Source: Marivita lacus (lineage in GTDB: Bacteria; Pseudomonadota; Alphaproteobacteria; Rhodobacterales; Rhodobacteraceae). From it: 64,000 nucleotides of DNA. Positions within the stretch are counted from its first letter, which is position 1; each line of letters opens with the position of its first letter. The stretch covers positions 808,632 to 872,631 of the forward strand of contig NZ_BMFC01000001.1 in the NCBI RefSeq assembly GCF_014637725.1. The letters run 5' to 3'. Made by a program: the position numbers and the translations under genes. This document shows, one piece after another, positions 28,993-37,916 of this stretch. The notes beneath the pieces are model-generated. The model had not been told where the DNA came from. It did not search any database and saw only the letters and a list, made by a program, of their open reading frames with translations.

Positions 28993-29117
28993 GTCCGTTC
29001 CTTTGGTTGCATGATTGACGAAGAGGAAATCGTGTCTACCCCGGTGGGTCGCACCTCATTCGATGAAGAAATTTCCGGACTTGTCGGGCGACCCCGCAAG
29101 GCCCGCGGCGCAAGGCA

Positions 29118-29145
29118 AGGGCGCAGTTACGCAATCTTCGATTGC
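29118..29145 (-). other. Predicted origin of transfer (oriT), IncQ/RSF1010-like
   Basis: On the minus strand, an inverted repeat GCAATC-GAA-GATTGC (29145-29131) is followed directly by GTAACTGCGCCCT (29130-29118). RSF1010-type and related MobQ origins have the same order: a hairpin with a GAAG-like loop, then GTAARTGCGCCCT containing the nick site. It lies between the divergent accessory and relaxase genes, as expected. Confidence 0.78.
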
Positions 29146-29208
29146 CTGCGCGCTTGGGCAGCGAGCCTCGAGTAGCGAAGACCACGCGAAGGCGCGATCT
29201 TCCGATGC

Positions 29209-30519
29209 ATGAAACCCAAACGCATCCACCCGGCGAGCCATTGCCCGCTACTCGTCATCTCTCGCGCCGATGGGCGCTCCTCGGTCGCGGCTGCCGCCTA
29301 CGCCGCGCGGACGAGCATGACCGACGAACGCACGGGCCGCCGCTACAACTACCGTTCAGCGGTCGGCCTCATCTCCGAGGGGCTGGTTGGATGGGAGAAA
29401 AGCGCGGAAGACCTCTGGAATGCCGCTGAGAAAGCGGAGATCAAGAGGAACGCAAGGGTGGCGCGGGAACTTCGCCCGGCACTGCCCGCTGAGCTGCCGC
29501 TCGCCGAACAGCACAGGCTCGTCAAAGGATTCTCGTGCTGGTTGCGGGACGAATTTCATGTCGCGGTGCATTATGTGGTCCACGCGCCGAACTTTAACAA
29601 TGCGATCGAGGGCAAGCGCCTCTGGCGCGATCGCCACTCAGCGGAAGGTCTACAGGAACTCCACAACGCATTGTTCGATCCGGCGATGACGAACCGCAAT
29701 TTTCACGCACACATCAGGTTCACGACGCGAAAAGTAGACCGCGACACAGGAGCCTTTGGAGAAAAAACGCGTGAGCTCGACGATCTGAAGACCGGCCCTG
29801 AGATGCTTCTCAAGATTCGTGCCGAGTGGCAGCGAAGGACGAACCAGGCGCTTGCGCGGAACGGCTCGCATGCCAGGATCGATCTTCGATCTTACAAGGC
29901 AATGGCGGAGGCTGGCGATGCACCAGAGGGCCTGGAGTCGCAAGATCACCTTGGCCCGCGAACGACGCAAAAGGCACGTGCTGCTGGTGACGACGTCACG
30001 CAGCGGATGCCAATGGCCGCTATCAAGCGTGAGCAGGCGCAGGCCCGCAATGAGGAACGTTGGGCGTGCTGGTTGACACTTCGTGCGCTGGAAAGAAAGA
30101 AGGCGCGTCTCTCAGGGCGCTCCGAGAAGATTGCGGCTGCGCGCGAGGCCGAGCGCAAGAAGCAACGCGACACAGATACCGTGCGGATAGTCCACGCCCA
30201 GACGGAGCAAGACAAACGTCAGGCAGTGGACGAAGCGGGTTCGATCGATCTTACAACGTCGCCAAGCGAGGGCTACGACGCAGCAATTGTGTGGGCAAAT
30301 ACTGCCAAGGCGCCGTCTGAAGACGCTGTCGGCACACATGATCACCAGGGCTCGTCTCCGCCCGTTAAACCCGAAAGTGACCAAGAGCAGGAGGACGAAT
30401 TCGAACAAGACATCGATCCGGAGGAATATGAGAACCCCGACACTGTCGCAGCGACTGGACAGCGGATCAGGGTTCGCAGGAAAGAGAAAATGAGGGTTCG
30501 GCTCAAGGGCGCAGGTTAG
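29209..30519 (+). CDS. MobA/MobL family relaxase (MobQ type)
   Basis: The relaxase nicks oriT and pilots the DNA strand during mobilization. The 436-residue protein has the N-terminal motif VAAAAYAARTSMTDERTG with the candidate nucleophile Tyr31. It also has the family segment ARELRPALPAELP...HRLVKGF, and the metal-binding HxH in RNFHAHIRFTTR (His166, His168). The C-terminal third is charged, with a likely coiled coil and an acidic tail, and lacks the helicase domain of large TraA proteins. This fits a mobilizable rather than self-transmissible element. Confidence 0.9.
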   Translation: MKPKRIHPASHCPLLVISRADGRSSVAAAAYAARTSMTDERTGRRYNYRSAVGLISEGLVGWEKSAEDLWNAAEKAEIKRNARVARELRPALPAELPLAEQHRLVKGFSCWLRDEFHVAVHYVVHAPNFNNAIEGKRLWRDRHSAEGLQELHNALFDPAMTNRNFHAHIRFTTRKVDRDTGAFGEKTRELDDLKTGPEMLLKIRAEWQRRTNQALARNGSHARIDLRSYKAMAEAGDAPEGLESQDHLGPRTTQKARAAGDDVTQRMPMAAIKREQAQARNEERWACWLTLRALERKKARLSGRSEKIAAAREAERKKQRDTDTVRIVHAQTEQDKRQAVDEAGSIDLTTSPSEGYDAAIVWANTAKAPSEDAVGTHDHQGSSPPVKPESDQEQEDEFEQDIDPEEYENPDTVAATGQRIRVRRKEKMRVRLKGAG

Positions 30520-30550
30520 TTTGAAATATCCTGCGCCCCAACTCTTCATC

Positions 30551-31348
30551 CTACGCCGTTACCTTCGCTCGAGAAGAATAGCTCGTTTTCAACGGGAACG
30601 CGGAATTGATGAATGCCAGCTCAACATTTTTTTGTTTCAACACTTCTCGCCTCTGCTCCATGAAGTCCCGATATGTGAAGATCGCGCGCGCCTCGCATGT
30701 GATAGTTCGGTAATCATAGGCGGGAAGGTGTTTTCGATCAGATTCTGTTAGACTTTCCCACCACATGATCGCATCTTTGGCTTCGTCCGCCAGAATTTTT
30801 TTCGTCGGCTCCAATTTCTCCCAAGCCGAAATTTCTTCGTGATTGGAGTCATTTTTTCGAGCTTCTCGTTCACGACTTGCCAACGCGATCAGCAGTGCAT
30901 CATTGAGGTCTTTCGCGTGAAAGCCCGGGGGTAGTTTATTGTGATATCGGGACACGGCTGCCAGCTCTTCGGTCTTCATTCCAACCAACTCCCGGCCGAA
31001 TAGGCTGGCCCGGAGATTCGCCTCGCGTTTAAACCAGAAATCTTCCGCAGCCTCTCCGAGCTCATGTTCGATTTTCCAGTATCCTCGGATTATGGAAACG
31101 TAACAGTGAAATTCATCGGCGTGAATTTCCTCCGGTTTGGCTGAAATTTCGAAGCTTACGCTCTGGAAGTCGCCATCGTCGTTGAACTTGACCTGAGTCA
31201 GCACGCCGATCGAGAAACCGGAAAGGGGGCAGACAAACTGCTCCAACTCCTTCAGCGGCATATCGCGAATGGCATCGCGGATTTCGTATGCTGCCACAGA
31301 TGCAGCGGTGGACAGCAGGCGAGGCGATTTGGAAGGTCTTAGGATCAT
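30551..31348 (-). CDS. Hypothetical protein of unknown family
   Basis: This 265-residue soluble, charged protein begins MILRPSKSPRLLSTAASVAAYEIRDAIRDMPLKELEQFVCP. A central Trp/Phe-rich segment (RGYWKIEHELGEAAEDFWFKRE) and a helical, Glu/Lys-rich end are visible; I recognise no motif. I chose the ATG at 31348 because GGAG lies 6 bases upstream; an ATG four codons earlier overlaps that site. It converges on the relaxase gene with only 31 bp between stops. Unknown cargo or transfer function. Confidence 0.68.
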   Translation of the reverse strand: MILRPSKSPRLLSTAASVAAYEIRDAIRDMPLKELEQFVCPLSGFSIGVLTQVKFNDDGDFQSVSFEISAKPEEIHADEFHCYVSIIRGYWKIEHELGEAAEDFWFKREANLRASLFGRELVGMKTEELAAVSRYHNKLPPGFHAKDLNDALLIALASREREARKNDSNHEEISAWEKLEPTKKILADEAKDAIMWWESLTESDRKHLPAYDYRTITCEARAIFTYRDFMEQRREVLKQKNVELAFINSAFPLKTSYSSRAKVTA

Positions 31349-31360
31349 CTTGATCTCCAT

Positions 31361-31719
31361 TGAATGACTGGTGATCGGTATGTTGTAACGGCGCCCGAGG
31401 CCCGGAAGAAAAAACTTACCAAGAGAGATTTGTTGGCCGATCGCGTCGGTTGCCGCCGACCGGTCAATCCGGGGCCGTGTGAACAGCAGACACGTTCTAT
31501 CGCCGACCTGAAGCTCAGTGTCGCCAAGGTCCGGACCAGGATGCCCTGAGAGATCAGCAAGAAAATTAAGGAGGGCTGGCCCTTCCCATCGCGTCGGCTC
31601 CTCATTGCGAGAGCCGACGCGATGGGAAGGACCGAGACGCGGTATAAGACGGAAAAGGATGTCGAACGAACGCTTGACCCGGCCAACGCGCCGGAAACTC
31701 CAAAACTGGGAGAAATACC
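31361..31719. other. Gene-poor interval with a large hairpin
   Basis: This 359 bp interval has no supported gene. It lies between the divergent starts at 31348 and 31720 and contains the perfect 20 bp inverted repeat listed separately. Confidence 0.5.
31581..31630. repeat. Perfect 20-bp inverted repeat with 10-nt loop
   Basis: Bases 31581-31600 (starting CCTTCCCATCG) are the exact reverse complement of 31611-31630 (ending CGATGGGAAGG), with 10 unpaired bases between. No T run follows, so a simple terminator is unlikely. It could be a protein-binding or recombination site, a single-strand origin or a long RNA hairpin in the leader of the next gene. Confidence 0.85.
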
Positions 31720-32115
31720 ATGTTCGACTTCATCCAAAACGACAACAACGGACAAGCAGTTGCACTCGATTCCTTGCGGGCTTTCGCAGCAGATCACAGG
31801 GAGGCGCTCCTGAATGCAGCCGCTTTGCTGGGCGGCCAGCCTGGCGTTCGATTGGCGCAGTCTGTCCTCGACGACTTCGACACGCCTGGCACACCGACGC
31901 GGCGCACGATGCGGGCTCTCGACGACCTGATCGATCTGTTGATGCTCGAGAACGTGCACGATCCCGATCGGATCGAAGCCGCGCGCTTTGCGATGCTCGA
32001 TACTGCAAGTCCAATCGTCGAGGAGATTTGCCTGCTCGCAGACGGGCTCGACGACGTGCGGGCTACCTATTGTCGCTCGCTGGAGCCAGTCTTCGCACAG
32101 CAGGTGGCAGCATGA
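31720..32115 (+). CDS. Hypothetical protein, first of a coupled pair
   Basis: This 131-residue acidic, all-helical protein begins MFDFIQNDNNGQAVALDSLRAFAADHREALLNAAALLGG. There are no motifs that I can assign. GGGAG precedes the ATG. Its stop overlaps the next ATG (ATGA), so the two products are made together and may interact. It is located between the transfer genes and the integrase of the element. Confidence 0.7.
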   Translation: MFDFIQNDNNGQAVALDSLRAFAADHREALLNAAALLGGQPGVRLAQSVLDDFDTPGTPTRRTMRALDDLIDLLMLENVHDPDRIEAARFAMLDTASPIVEEICLLADGLDDVRATYCRSLEPVFAQQVAA

Positions 32116-32579
32116 GTGCGAGAAATGTATCTGCCGCCCGCAACGCCGATCTCTTCGGTGGAACCGAGATGACGAACAATCTGCTGATCGGCCTCGTAGC
32201 TTCCGCCATTGCCGAAGCAGAGATTGCCGCCGCCGGGCTACGCGATACCGTCATACCGGCGTGGCCACCGGCGCGGCGGACGTTTCCGCAGGATATCGCT
32301 CGACGACTCGAGAAAGCCGAGATCTTCGAAGGCGCATTCGCCGATGATCTGGGCACGTTTCTTGGATCGCTCGCCGCGAAGATCAAGTCCGAGATGTATA
32401 TCGGGTGGGAGGCGGACGAAAACCACAATCGTGGCGGCTACGAAGTCCTCTACGCGGACGATGAAACCCATGCGCTCATCCGGTGCGCTAATGATCTGCA
32501 AAGCGTTCGAGAAGCGATCATTGCGGTTCTCTACGGCGTGCGTGCCCTGCGCGTCGCGGATGAGCTGCTGGACATTTGA
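32112..32579 (+). CDS. Hypothetical protein, second of a coupled pair
   Basis: This 155-residue helical protein begins MSARNVSAARNADLFGGTEMTNNLLIGLVASAIAEAEIAAAGL. The middle contains EGAFADDLGTFLGSLAAKIKSEMYIGWEADENHNRGGY, and the end is VREAIIAVLYGVRALRVADELLDI. No known family. The start overlaps the previous gene by 4 bp. A series of hairpins follows its stop. The preceding ATG-rich frame extends upstream but antisense and overlapping alternatives are poorer. Confidence 0.68.
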   Translation: MSARNVSAARNADLFGGTEMTNNLLIGLVASAIAEAEIAAAGLRDTVIPAWPPARRTFPQDIARRLEKAEIFEGAFADDLGTFLGSLAAKIKSEMYIGWEADENHNRGGYEVLYADDETHALIRCANDLQSVREAIIAVLYGVRALRVADELLDI

Positions 32580-32584
32580 TCCAA

Positions 32585-32702
32585 GGCGGCGCCCCTTCTT
32601 GGGGCGCCGCCCCTTGAGGACCCGAAAGGTCCCAGCCTCCGGGAGGATCACCGGAGGCTGGCGTGTCGATCATCATCTCCCTGCTGCTCCAGTCGACACG
32701 CC
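32585..32702 (+). repeat. Cluster of four inverted repeats, probable terminator region
   Basis: Within 118 bp there are four inverted repeats. GGCGGCGCCCC/GGGGCGCCGCC spans 32585-32611 with a 5-base loop. GGACC/GGTCC spans 32618-32632. CCAGCCTCCGG/CCGGAGGCTGG spans 32632-32661. GGCGTGTCGA (32660-32669) pairs with TCGACACGCC (32693-32702). The first is a good terminator stem for the coupled pair, although its T run is short. The rest lie between convergent genes and are unexplained. Confidence 0.7.
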
Positions 32703-32718
32703 AATTGACGCGGCTGAA

Positions 32719-34158
32719 TTACTCGAGGAGATGTCCCTGTTCTTCGAGCAGGCGATCAATCTCCTTCCGCAGGAACGCCCGCGGACGCGGCACCCAGCTT
32801 TCCGTCGGGAACGTAATCATTTCCTGATATAAGGCCCTTAGGGGCAAAGCCAGCTTGCTGCCGTAAACAGGGCGACCACGGACCTTGCCGATAGAGTGCC
32901 CCATCATAAATGCCCGTTCCTCGTTTAGGATCTTCGCAACTTTCATGCGGTCTTCAAAAGAATGTCGGGTGCCGCTGATCACGAACTTTCCCTCTGAGTC
33001 CGCCGGGAGCTCCGGGAAGAGGCGATTCTCGCGTAGGAAGTTGTTCACATTCCCAGAGTAGCTGGCCTTCCCACGATACCTCGGGAAGCCTTTCGGATGC
33101 CGACGCATAGCATCGAGCGCCGGTCCGAGGAGGACAATATCTCGCTTCGAGGACGCTCCCTTGATCTCGCGAACATCAGGGCCTTCTAAGACGACGCGGA
33201 CGCTCAGATGCGGGATGGGGTCGTCGAGGTGAATATCCTCCGCCGGCAGATCATAAATCTCCGATGCCCTGCACCCACAGACAGCTGCAACGATTGCAAT
33301 ATCGGAGGCCTCCTGGTTGAACGGTTCCAAGATTCTCCCGCCGACCAAACGGTTTCTGATCCATTTTTCTGGGAGCGACAGCTTCGAGCGCTCGTTGTCA
33401 GCAGAATCATATGCGTTCTTTGATACGCTCATCCCCTTGAAGGGGTTGACTCGCTTACTCACCGGCATGCGGATGTCCTCGAAGTGGGCGGCGATCATCT
33501 GTCTGACATAGCGGATCTGCTTGTTCGCGTAATTGGGCGTGACGTCTTCACGCGCCCGCTTCTTCCAAAATTCCCAGTAGTTTGTGGCATCCTGCTCTGA
33601 GATTGTCATGATCGTCCGCTCTCCGATCTCCGCGGCGAAATCCTTTGCCGCTCGGGTGAAGTTCCCGCACCACTCGCGTCTCTGACGTGCGTTTTTCGCG
33701 CGTATCTCGGCCTTCTTCAATTCTGGCATACGTTCGGCCATCTCGCTCAACGTATGATCAGGAAGATCGACGGCTCCGAGCAATGCCGGCACTGTTGCGC
33801 AGGACGGATCGATATTGGCGATCTTCTCGATCCGTTCCAGCAACTGGTCGATTTCGCCATGGAGCAGGTCCTTCATCGGACTGAACGTCATACCCCACGA
33901 ACGCAGAAGTTCGGTTGATGAATCGAAAACTGCCCGCACATCGGCCTTTTCGGCAGCGCGTGCCGCATCCCACTCGAGCCGCAGAGCAAGCCGAGCATTG
34001 GCGCACTTAGCTTGGGCAACGACTGGATCACTCGTATCGAGCGACCGAAAAACCTCCTTTCGCGGCTCGATGTCGGCATAGGCAACCGGGACGCGGACCC
34101 GGATATAGTAGACGGTGCCTCGAAGCTTGAGGCCTGGGGTTTTGCTATTCTTTGGCAT
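32719..34158 (-). CDS. Tyrosine recombinase (integrase) of the element
   Basis: The 479-residue site-specific recombinase begins MPKNSKTPGLKLRGTVYYIRVRVP, an N-terminal domain common in proteobacterial island integrases. A SAM-like core-binding region follows (about residues 140-250). The catalytic domain contains Arg297 in CGCRASEIYDL, the second-Arg box GTRHSFEDR, the MGHSIG His and the nucleophile candidate Tyr432 in RPVYGSKLALP. It presumably integrates and excises the element at tRNA-Leu. It lies 137 bp from the right attachment site and reads inward. Confidence 0.93.
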   Translation of the reverse strand: MPKNSKTPGLKLRGTVYYIRVRVPVAYADIEPRKEVFRSLDTSDPVVAQAKCANARLALRLEWDAARAAEKADVRAVFDSSTELLRSWGMTFSPMKDLLHGEIDQLLERIEKIANIDPSCATVPALLGAVDLPDHTLSEMAERMPELKKAEIRAKNARQRREWCGNFTRAAKDFAAEIGERTIMTISEQDATNYWEFWKKRAREDVTPNYANKQIRYVRQMIAAHFEDIRMPVSKRVNPFKGMSVSKNAYDSADNERSKLSLPEKWIRNRLVGGRILEPFNQEASDIAIVAAVCGCRASEIYDLPAEDIHLDDPIPHLSVRVVLEGPDVREIKGASSKRDIVLLGPALDAMRRHPKGFPRYRGKASYSGNVNNFLRENRLFPELPADSEGKFVISGTRHSFEDRMKVAKILNEERAFMMGHSIGKVRGRPVYGSKLALPLRALYQEMITFPTESWVPRPRAFLRKEIDRLLEEQGHLLE

Positions 34159-34294
34159 TTGGACTGACCCACAAAGTGCTCCACAATGGAGCGTTTCTCA
34201 GGAACCCCGCCCGTGAGAGGGAGGAGCGGTTTGTTCCGAGAATCTGGGAACTTATGTGCCCGGACGGAAAAACCTTGTAGTCCAGAGGCTTGCG

Positions 34295-34308
34295 TCTCCT
34301 GGGCACCA
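34295..34308 (+). repeat. Right attachment site (attR), copy of the tRNA-Leu 3' end
   Basis: TCTCCTGGGCACCA is identical to 15788-15801. Just upstream, AGAGGCTTGCG resembles but does not match the tRNA T arm. Beyond this point ordinary chromosomal genes resume. Confidence 0.82.
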
Positions 34309-34428
34309 CTTTCCCCGAACATCATCTGACCCGCCTGAATGGTCTTGATCGGGGTTTCCCTTTCGGTCCTGTCGTGATGATATCCGCGCGCGGACAGGTG
34401 CCGCAGGTATCACGATGGGGATGGGTCA

Positions 34429-35421
34429 GTGAAGAAAAGACGCTTGCTGCAATCGGGAAAGCTGGTCTCGGAAATCGGGCTGGGCTGCATGAGCTTTGGC
34501 GGCTTCTACGGCGCTACCACAGAGGCGGAGTCCCACGCCACGCTCAGCGCTGCGCGCGATTTCGGGATCGACCTACTGGATACGGCAAATGTCTACGGGC
34601 TCGGCATCTCGGAAGCGGTCATCGGCTCGTTTCTCAAAGGGGATTCGTCGAGCTTCACGATTGCCACCAAGGCGGGCATCTGGCGCGACAAGGAACACGG
34701 GAATCGCGGCTTCAACAACAAGCCGGATTACCTGCGCTCCGAATTGGAGGGATCGCTGTCTCGCATGGGTATCGATCATGTCGATCTCTTTTATGTCCAT
34801 CGTCGCGACCGGGATCTTGAAATCGAAGAGGTCATGGAAACCCTTTTGGCCCTGAAGGCCGAGGGCAAGATCGGGGGCATCGGATTTTCCGAAATCGCGC
34901 CTGCCTCGCTGCGTCGTGCCGCGGCAGTCGGGCCGGTGGACGTGGTGCAAAGTGAATATTCCCTCTGGTCGCGTCAGCCCGACCTCGGGATGCTGCAGAC
35001 CTGCCGTGAGCTGGGCGTGACACTTGTGGCGTATTCGCCGCTCGCGCGTGGCATGGTGTCGAGCGTGCTCCCCGATCCTGCAACCTTCCTCGACAAGGAT
35101 TTTCGCAAGAACAATCCGCGCTTCCTGGAGCCGAATTTCGGGTTCAACCTGCCCTATGCCAAGGCGTTTCAGGCCTATGCCAGCGATCATGGAACGACGG
35201 CGACCGCGCTTGCGCTGTCATGGTGTCTGGCACGTGGAGAGCACATCATACCGATCCCGGGAACGCGCTCCCCCGAGCATCTCGCGGAATGTGTTTCAGG
35301 ATCTGAAGTGACTCTGACGCCTGAGATGATGAGAGAGATCGAAGGCATTCTTCCCGCGGGTTGGGCGCATGGAGACCGTTACTCCGAGGCTCAATGGAAC
35401 GGGCCGGAAGGGTATTGCTGA
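34429..35421 (+). CDS. Aldo/keto reductase
   Basis: This 330-residue NADPH-dependent oxidoreductase has a TIM-barrel fold. It begins at GTG (MKKRRLLQSGKLVSEIGLGCMSFGGFYG). The catalytic tetrad of the family can be placed: Asp in IDLLDTANVYG with Tyr four residues on, Lys in IATKAG, and His in DLFYVHRRD. The C-terminal NADPH site is IPIPGTRSPEHLAE. It resembles the YajO/IolS branch that acts on sugars or aldehydes. It stands alone between the element boundary and a bidirectional terminator. The substrate is unknown. Confidence 0.9.
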   Translation: MKKRRLLQSGKLVSEIGLGCMSFGGFYGATTEAESHATLSAARDFGIDLLDTANVYGLGISEAVIGSFLKGDSSSFTIATKAGIWRDKEHGNRGFNNKPDYLRSELEGSLSRMGIDHVDLFYVHRRDRDLEIEEVMETLLALKAEGKIGGIGFSEIAPASLRRAAAVGPVDVVQSEYSLWSRQPDLGMLQTCRELGVTLVAYSPLARGMVSSVLPDPATFLDKDFRKNNPRFLEPNFGFNLPYAKAFQAYASDHGTTATALALSWCLARGEHIIPIPGTRSPEHLAECVSGSEVTLTPEMMREIEGILPAGWAHGDRYSEAQWNGPEGYC

Positions 35422-35442
35422 TGCGCACAGCCTGCGGAATGG

Positions 35443-35474
35443 AGAAAGGCCGGGCAACACTGCCCGGCCTTTCT
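35443..35474. terminator. Bidirectional rho-independent terminator
   Basis: A perfect 14 bp stem, AGAAAGGCCGGGCA with TGCCCGGCCTTTCT, closes a 4-base loop (ACAC) between the convergent aldo/keto reductase and TRAP permease genes. Confidence 0.88.
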
Positions 35475-35492
35475 CGTTGATGTCATCTGTGG

Positions 35493-37766
35493 TCAGTCGG
35501 CGCCTCTGACAGGGATGACCGCATCGGGGCGCGGATGCAGCACTTTCTGGATGAAATAGGTGCCCACCGCGATGCCGATGCCGATCAGGTCGGTGATCAG
35601 CCCGCCTTCGATCATGAACAACGCGGCCAGGATCAACGCGACCCTCAGGAACCAGACTGACCGACCGCCAAGGAACCATCCCTGTACGCCCGAACTGAGC
35701 AGGAAGACCCCGATCGTTGCGGTAACGCCAGCACGGATCACCTCCAACCATGTTCCGTCCATCAGGATGGCACTGTTGTAGAAGAACATGTAGGGCACGA
35801 TGAACGCGGCTATGCCGATCTTGAACGAGGCCACCGATGTTTCCATCGGGTTCGCACCCGAGATCCCCGCCGCCGCATAGCTGGCCAGCGCCACGGGGGG
35901 TGTGATGGCCGACAGAACCGCAAAGTAGAACACAAAGAAATGCGCGGTCAGCGTCGGGATGCCAAGCTGCACAAGACCCGGTGCGACAACTGATGCAGCA
36001 ACGGCATAGGCCGCCGTGGTCGGCATCCCCATGCCCAGCAGAATGGCGATACACATGGCAAAGAACAGCGCCAGAAGCTGGCTCACACCGGCAAGGTCCA
36101 GCAGCACCGCCGAAAAGCGAGCGCCGACCCCGGTGAGTGAGATCACACCCACGATGATGCCCGCACAGGCGCAGACCGCGATGATCTGGATCGACATGAT
36201 CCCCGCCAGTTCGAACGCCTTGAGGATGGACCGAAGTCCCATTCGGTGCGGCGTGAACCATGACACGACCGCTGCCGCGACCGTAGCCAACGTGCCAGCC
36301 CGAATCACGGAGTAGCCCATGAAGAGAGCGGCGATCAGGATTACGATCGGAATGAACAGATAAACCTGCCGCACAAGCTTGTTGAACTTCGGCAGCTCGT
36401 CCTCGCGCATTCCGCGCATGCCGAGCTTTGCCGCTTCGAAATCGACCATGAAATAGACCGACACGAAGTAGAGGATCGCCGGGATGATCGCCGCGATGGC
36501 GATCTCCTGATACGGAATGCCGGTGATCTCGGCCATGATGAAAGCGCCTGCCCCCATGATCGGTGGCATGATCTGACCACCGGTCGATGCGGCCGCCTCG
36601 ACCGCACCTGCCGTCTTCTTGTGATAGCCGACCTTCTTCATCAGCGGGATGGTCAGCGATCCGGTCGCCACCACGTTGCCCGCCGATGTGCCGTTGATCA
36701 TGCCCATGAGACCCGAGGCGAAGATTGCCACTTTTGCCGGGCCACCGCGGGCCCGGCCGGCTGCGGCGAAGGCAAAGTTCACGAAGTAGTCGCCCACCTT
36801 TGACGCCTGCAGGAAGGCCGCGAAGATGATGAACAGGATAATGTAAGTCGAGGACACGGCAGTGGTCGGGCCAAGAATACCGGCATCCGAATAGACATGG
36901 CCAAAGAACCGCTGCCAGCTGTAGGCGCTTTGCACGGCAAGAATGCCCGGCAGCAGGTGCGCCACAAATGTGTAGAGCAGGAAAATACCTGTGATGATCA
37001 CGAGGGCCAAGCCGGCCACGCGCCGCGTCAACTCAAGGATCAACGCAGAGCCAGCGGTGGCAGCGAAAGCAACACCAATCGGCACAAACGGCGTGCCGAC
37101 CGAGTTGCGCGCAGCGGTGCCGTAAATGGCGATCAGGTAGATTGCGATGACGATGGCACAGATCGCAAGTACGATATCCGAGGCTGCAAAGACCTCGCGC
37201 TCGCGGCGTTCGACCCAACCGGTCACGATGGCGCCGAAGGTGGCGATCAGCAGCGGTGTGCCGAACCACCAGACTTCGCTTGCGTAAATCTCGGTTCCGG
37301 GAAAGGCGGCCCATGTGGTCAGCCCGCCCATTTGCGGCAGGGTGCCCGAGTTGATCATCGCGTGATAGCCCGATGCCGTAAAACCTGAGATCAGCGCCGG
37401 AATGGCCAGGACCAGGGCCACGATCGACAGCAGACGGGTTTGCTTTTGCGGGGTGTCATCATCGGCAAAGGTATGCGCCGAGAACAGAAGGAAACCTAGA
37501 GCCAGCGCACCTGAGATGTGAACGATACGGAAATTCCATGTCTCCAACGGGAATTGCGGAAGCATCGGGATTTCGATGCCGGTCCAGTCTGAAATTGACA
37601 CCCCGTTCAAAGCAATCATGTGGAACGCGGCATAAATCGTCGAAAGCGCGGCCATCACGAGGTAGGCGCGCCCCGAGAAGATTCGCCGGTTGCTCTCGAT
37701 CGGCTCCTCATCCACGCCTTCGGCTAGGATGAGGTCGTCGGCCAGCTGGTTCTTGGAATCGGTCAT
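35493..37766 (-). CDS. TRAP transporter fused permease (TAXI type), system 1
   Basis: This 757-residue inner-membrane protein is the fused small and large (4TM + 12TM) subunit used with TAXI solute-binding proteins. The N-terminal cytoplasmic region begins MTDSKNQLADD. About 18 hydrophobic helices follow, including the DctM-type signatures GLMGMINGTSAGNVVATGSLTIPLMKK, EAAASTGGQIMPPIMGAGAFIMAE and LGMGMPTTAAY. It imports a carboxylate with a sodium gradient. I chose the ATG at 37766 because GGGGAGG lies upstream. The binding-protein gene precedes it. Confidence 0.94.
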   Translation of the reverse strand: MTDSKNQLADDLILAEGVDEEPIESNRRIFSGRAYLVMAALSTIYAAFHMIALNGVSISDWTGIEIPMLPQFPLETWNFRIVHISGALALGFLLFSAHTFADDDTPQKQTRLLSIVALVLAIPALISGFTASGYHAMINSGTLPQMGGLTTWAAFPGTEIYASEVWWFGTPLLIATFGAIVTGWVERREREVFAASDIVLAICAIVIAIYLIAIYGTAARNSVGTPFVPIGVAFAATAGSALILELTRRVAGLALVIITGIFLLYTFVAHLLPGILAVQSAYSWQRFFGHVYSDAGILGPTTAVSSTYIILFIIFAAFLQASKVGDYFVNFAFAAAGRARGGPAKVAIFASGLMGMINGTSAGNVVATGSLTIPLMKKVGYHKKTAGAVEAAASTGGQIMPPIMGAGAFIMAEITGIPYQEIAIAAIIPAILYFVSVYFMVDFEAAKLGMRGMREDELPKFNKLVRQVYLFIPIVILIAALFMGYSVIRAGTLATVAAAVVSWFTPHRMGLRSILKAFELAGIMSIQIIAVCACAGIIVGVISLTGVGARFSAVLLDLAGVSQLLALFFAMCIAILLGMGMPTTAAYAVAASVVAPGLVQLGIPTLTAHFFVFYFAVLSAITPPVALASYAAAGISGANPMETSVASFKIGIAAFIVPYMFFYNSAILMDGTWLEVIRAGVTATIGVFLLSSGVQGWFLGGRSVWFLRVALILAALFMIEGGLITDLIGIGIAVGTYFIQKVLHPRPDAVIPVRGAD

Positions 37767-37833
37767 CGTGTCCTCCCCGGGTGATGGCCTCGGTGATCTG
37801 AACGTTACCTTTGCAAGACCATCATTGAAAGAA

Positions 37834-37860
37834 AACCGCGCCCGCAAGTGGGGCGCGGTT
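37834..37860 (-). terminator. Intra-operon hairpin between TAXI binding protein and permease genes (system 1)
   Basis: AACCGCGCCC (37834-37843) and GGGCGCGGTT (37851-37860) form a 10 bp stem with a 7-base loop. On the minus strand a TTTTC tract follows. This probably attenuates the permease relative to the abundant periplasmic protein. Confidence 0.7.
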
Positions 37861-37916
37861 CTGATTGATCAGGATTTTCGAACGAAAGAGGCCCATCGTT
37901 CGAAAATCATGTGTCA

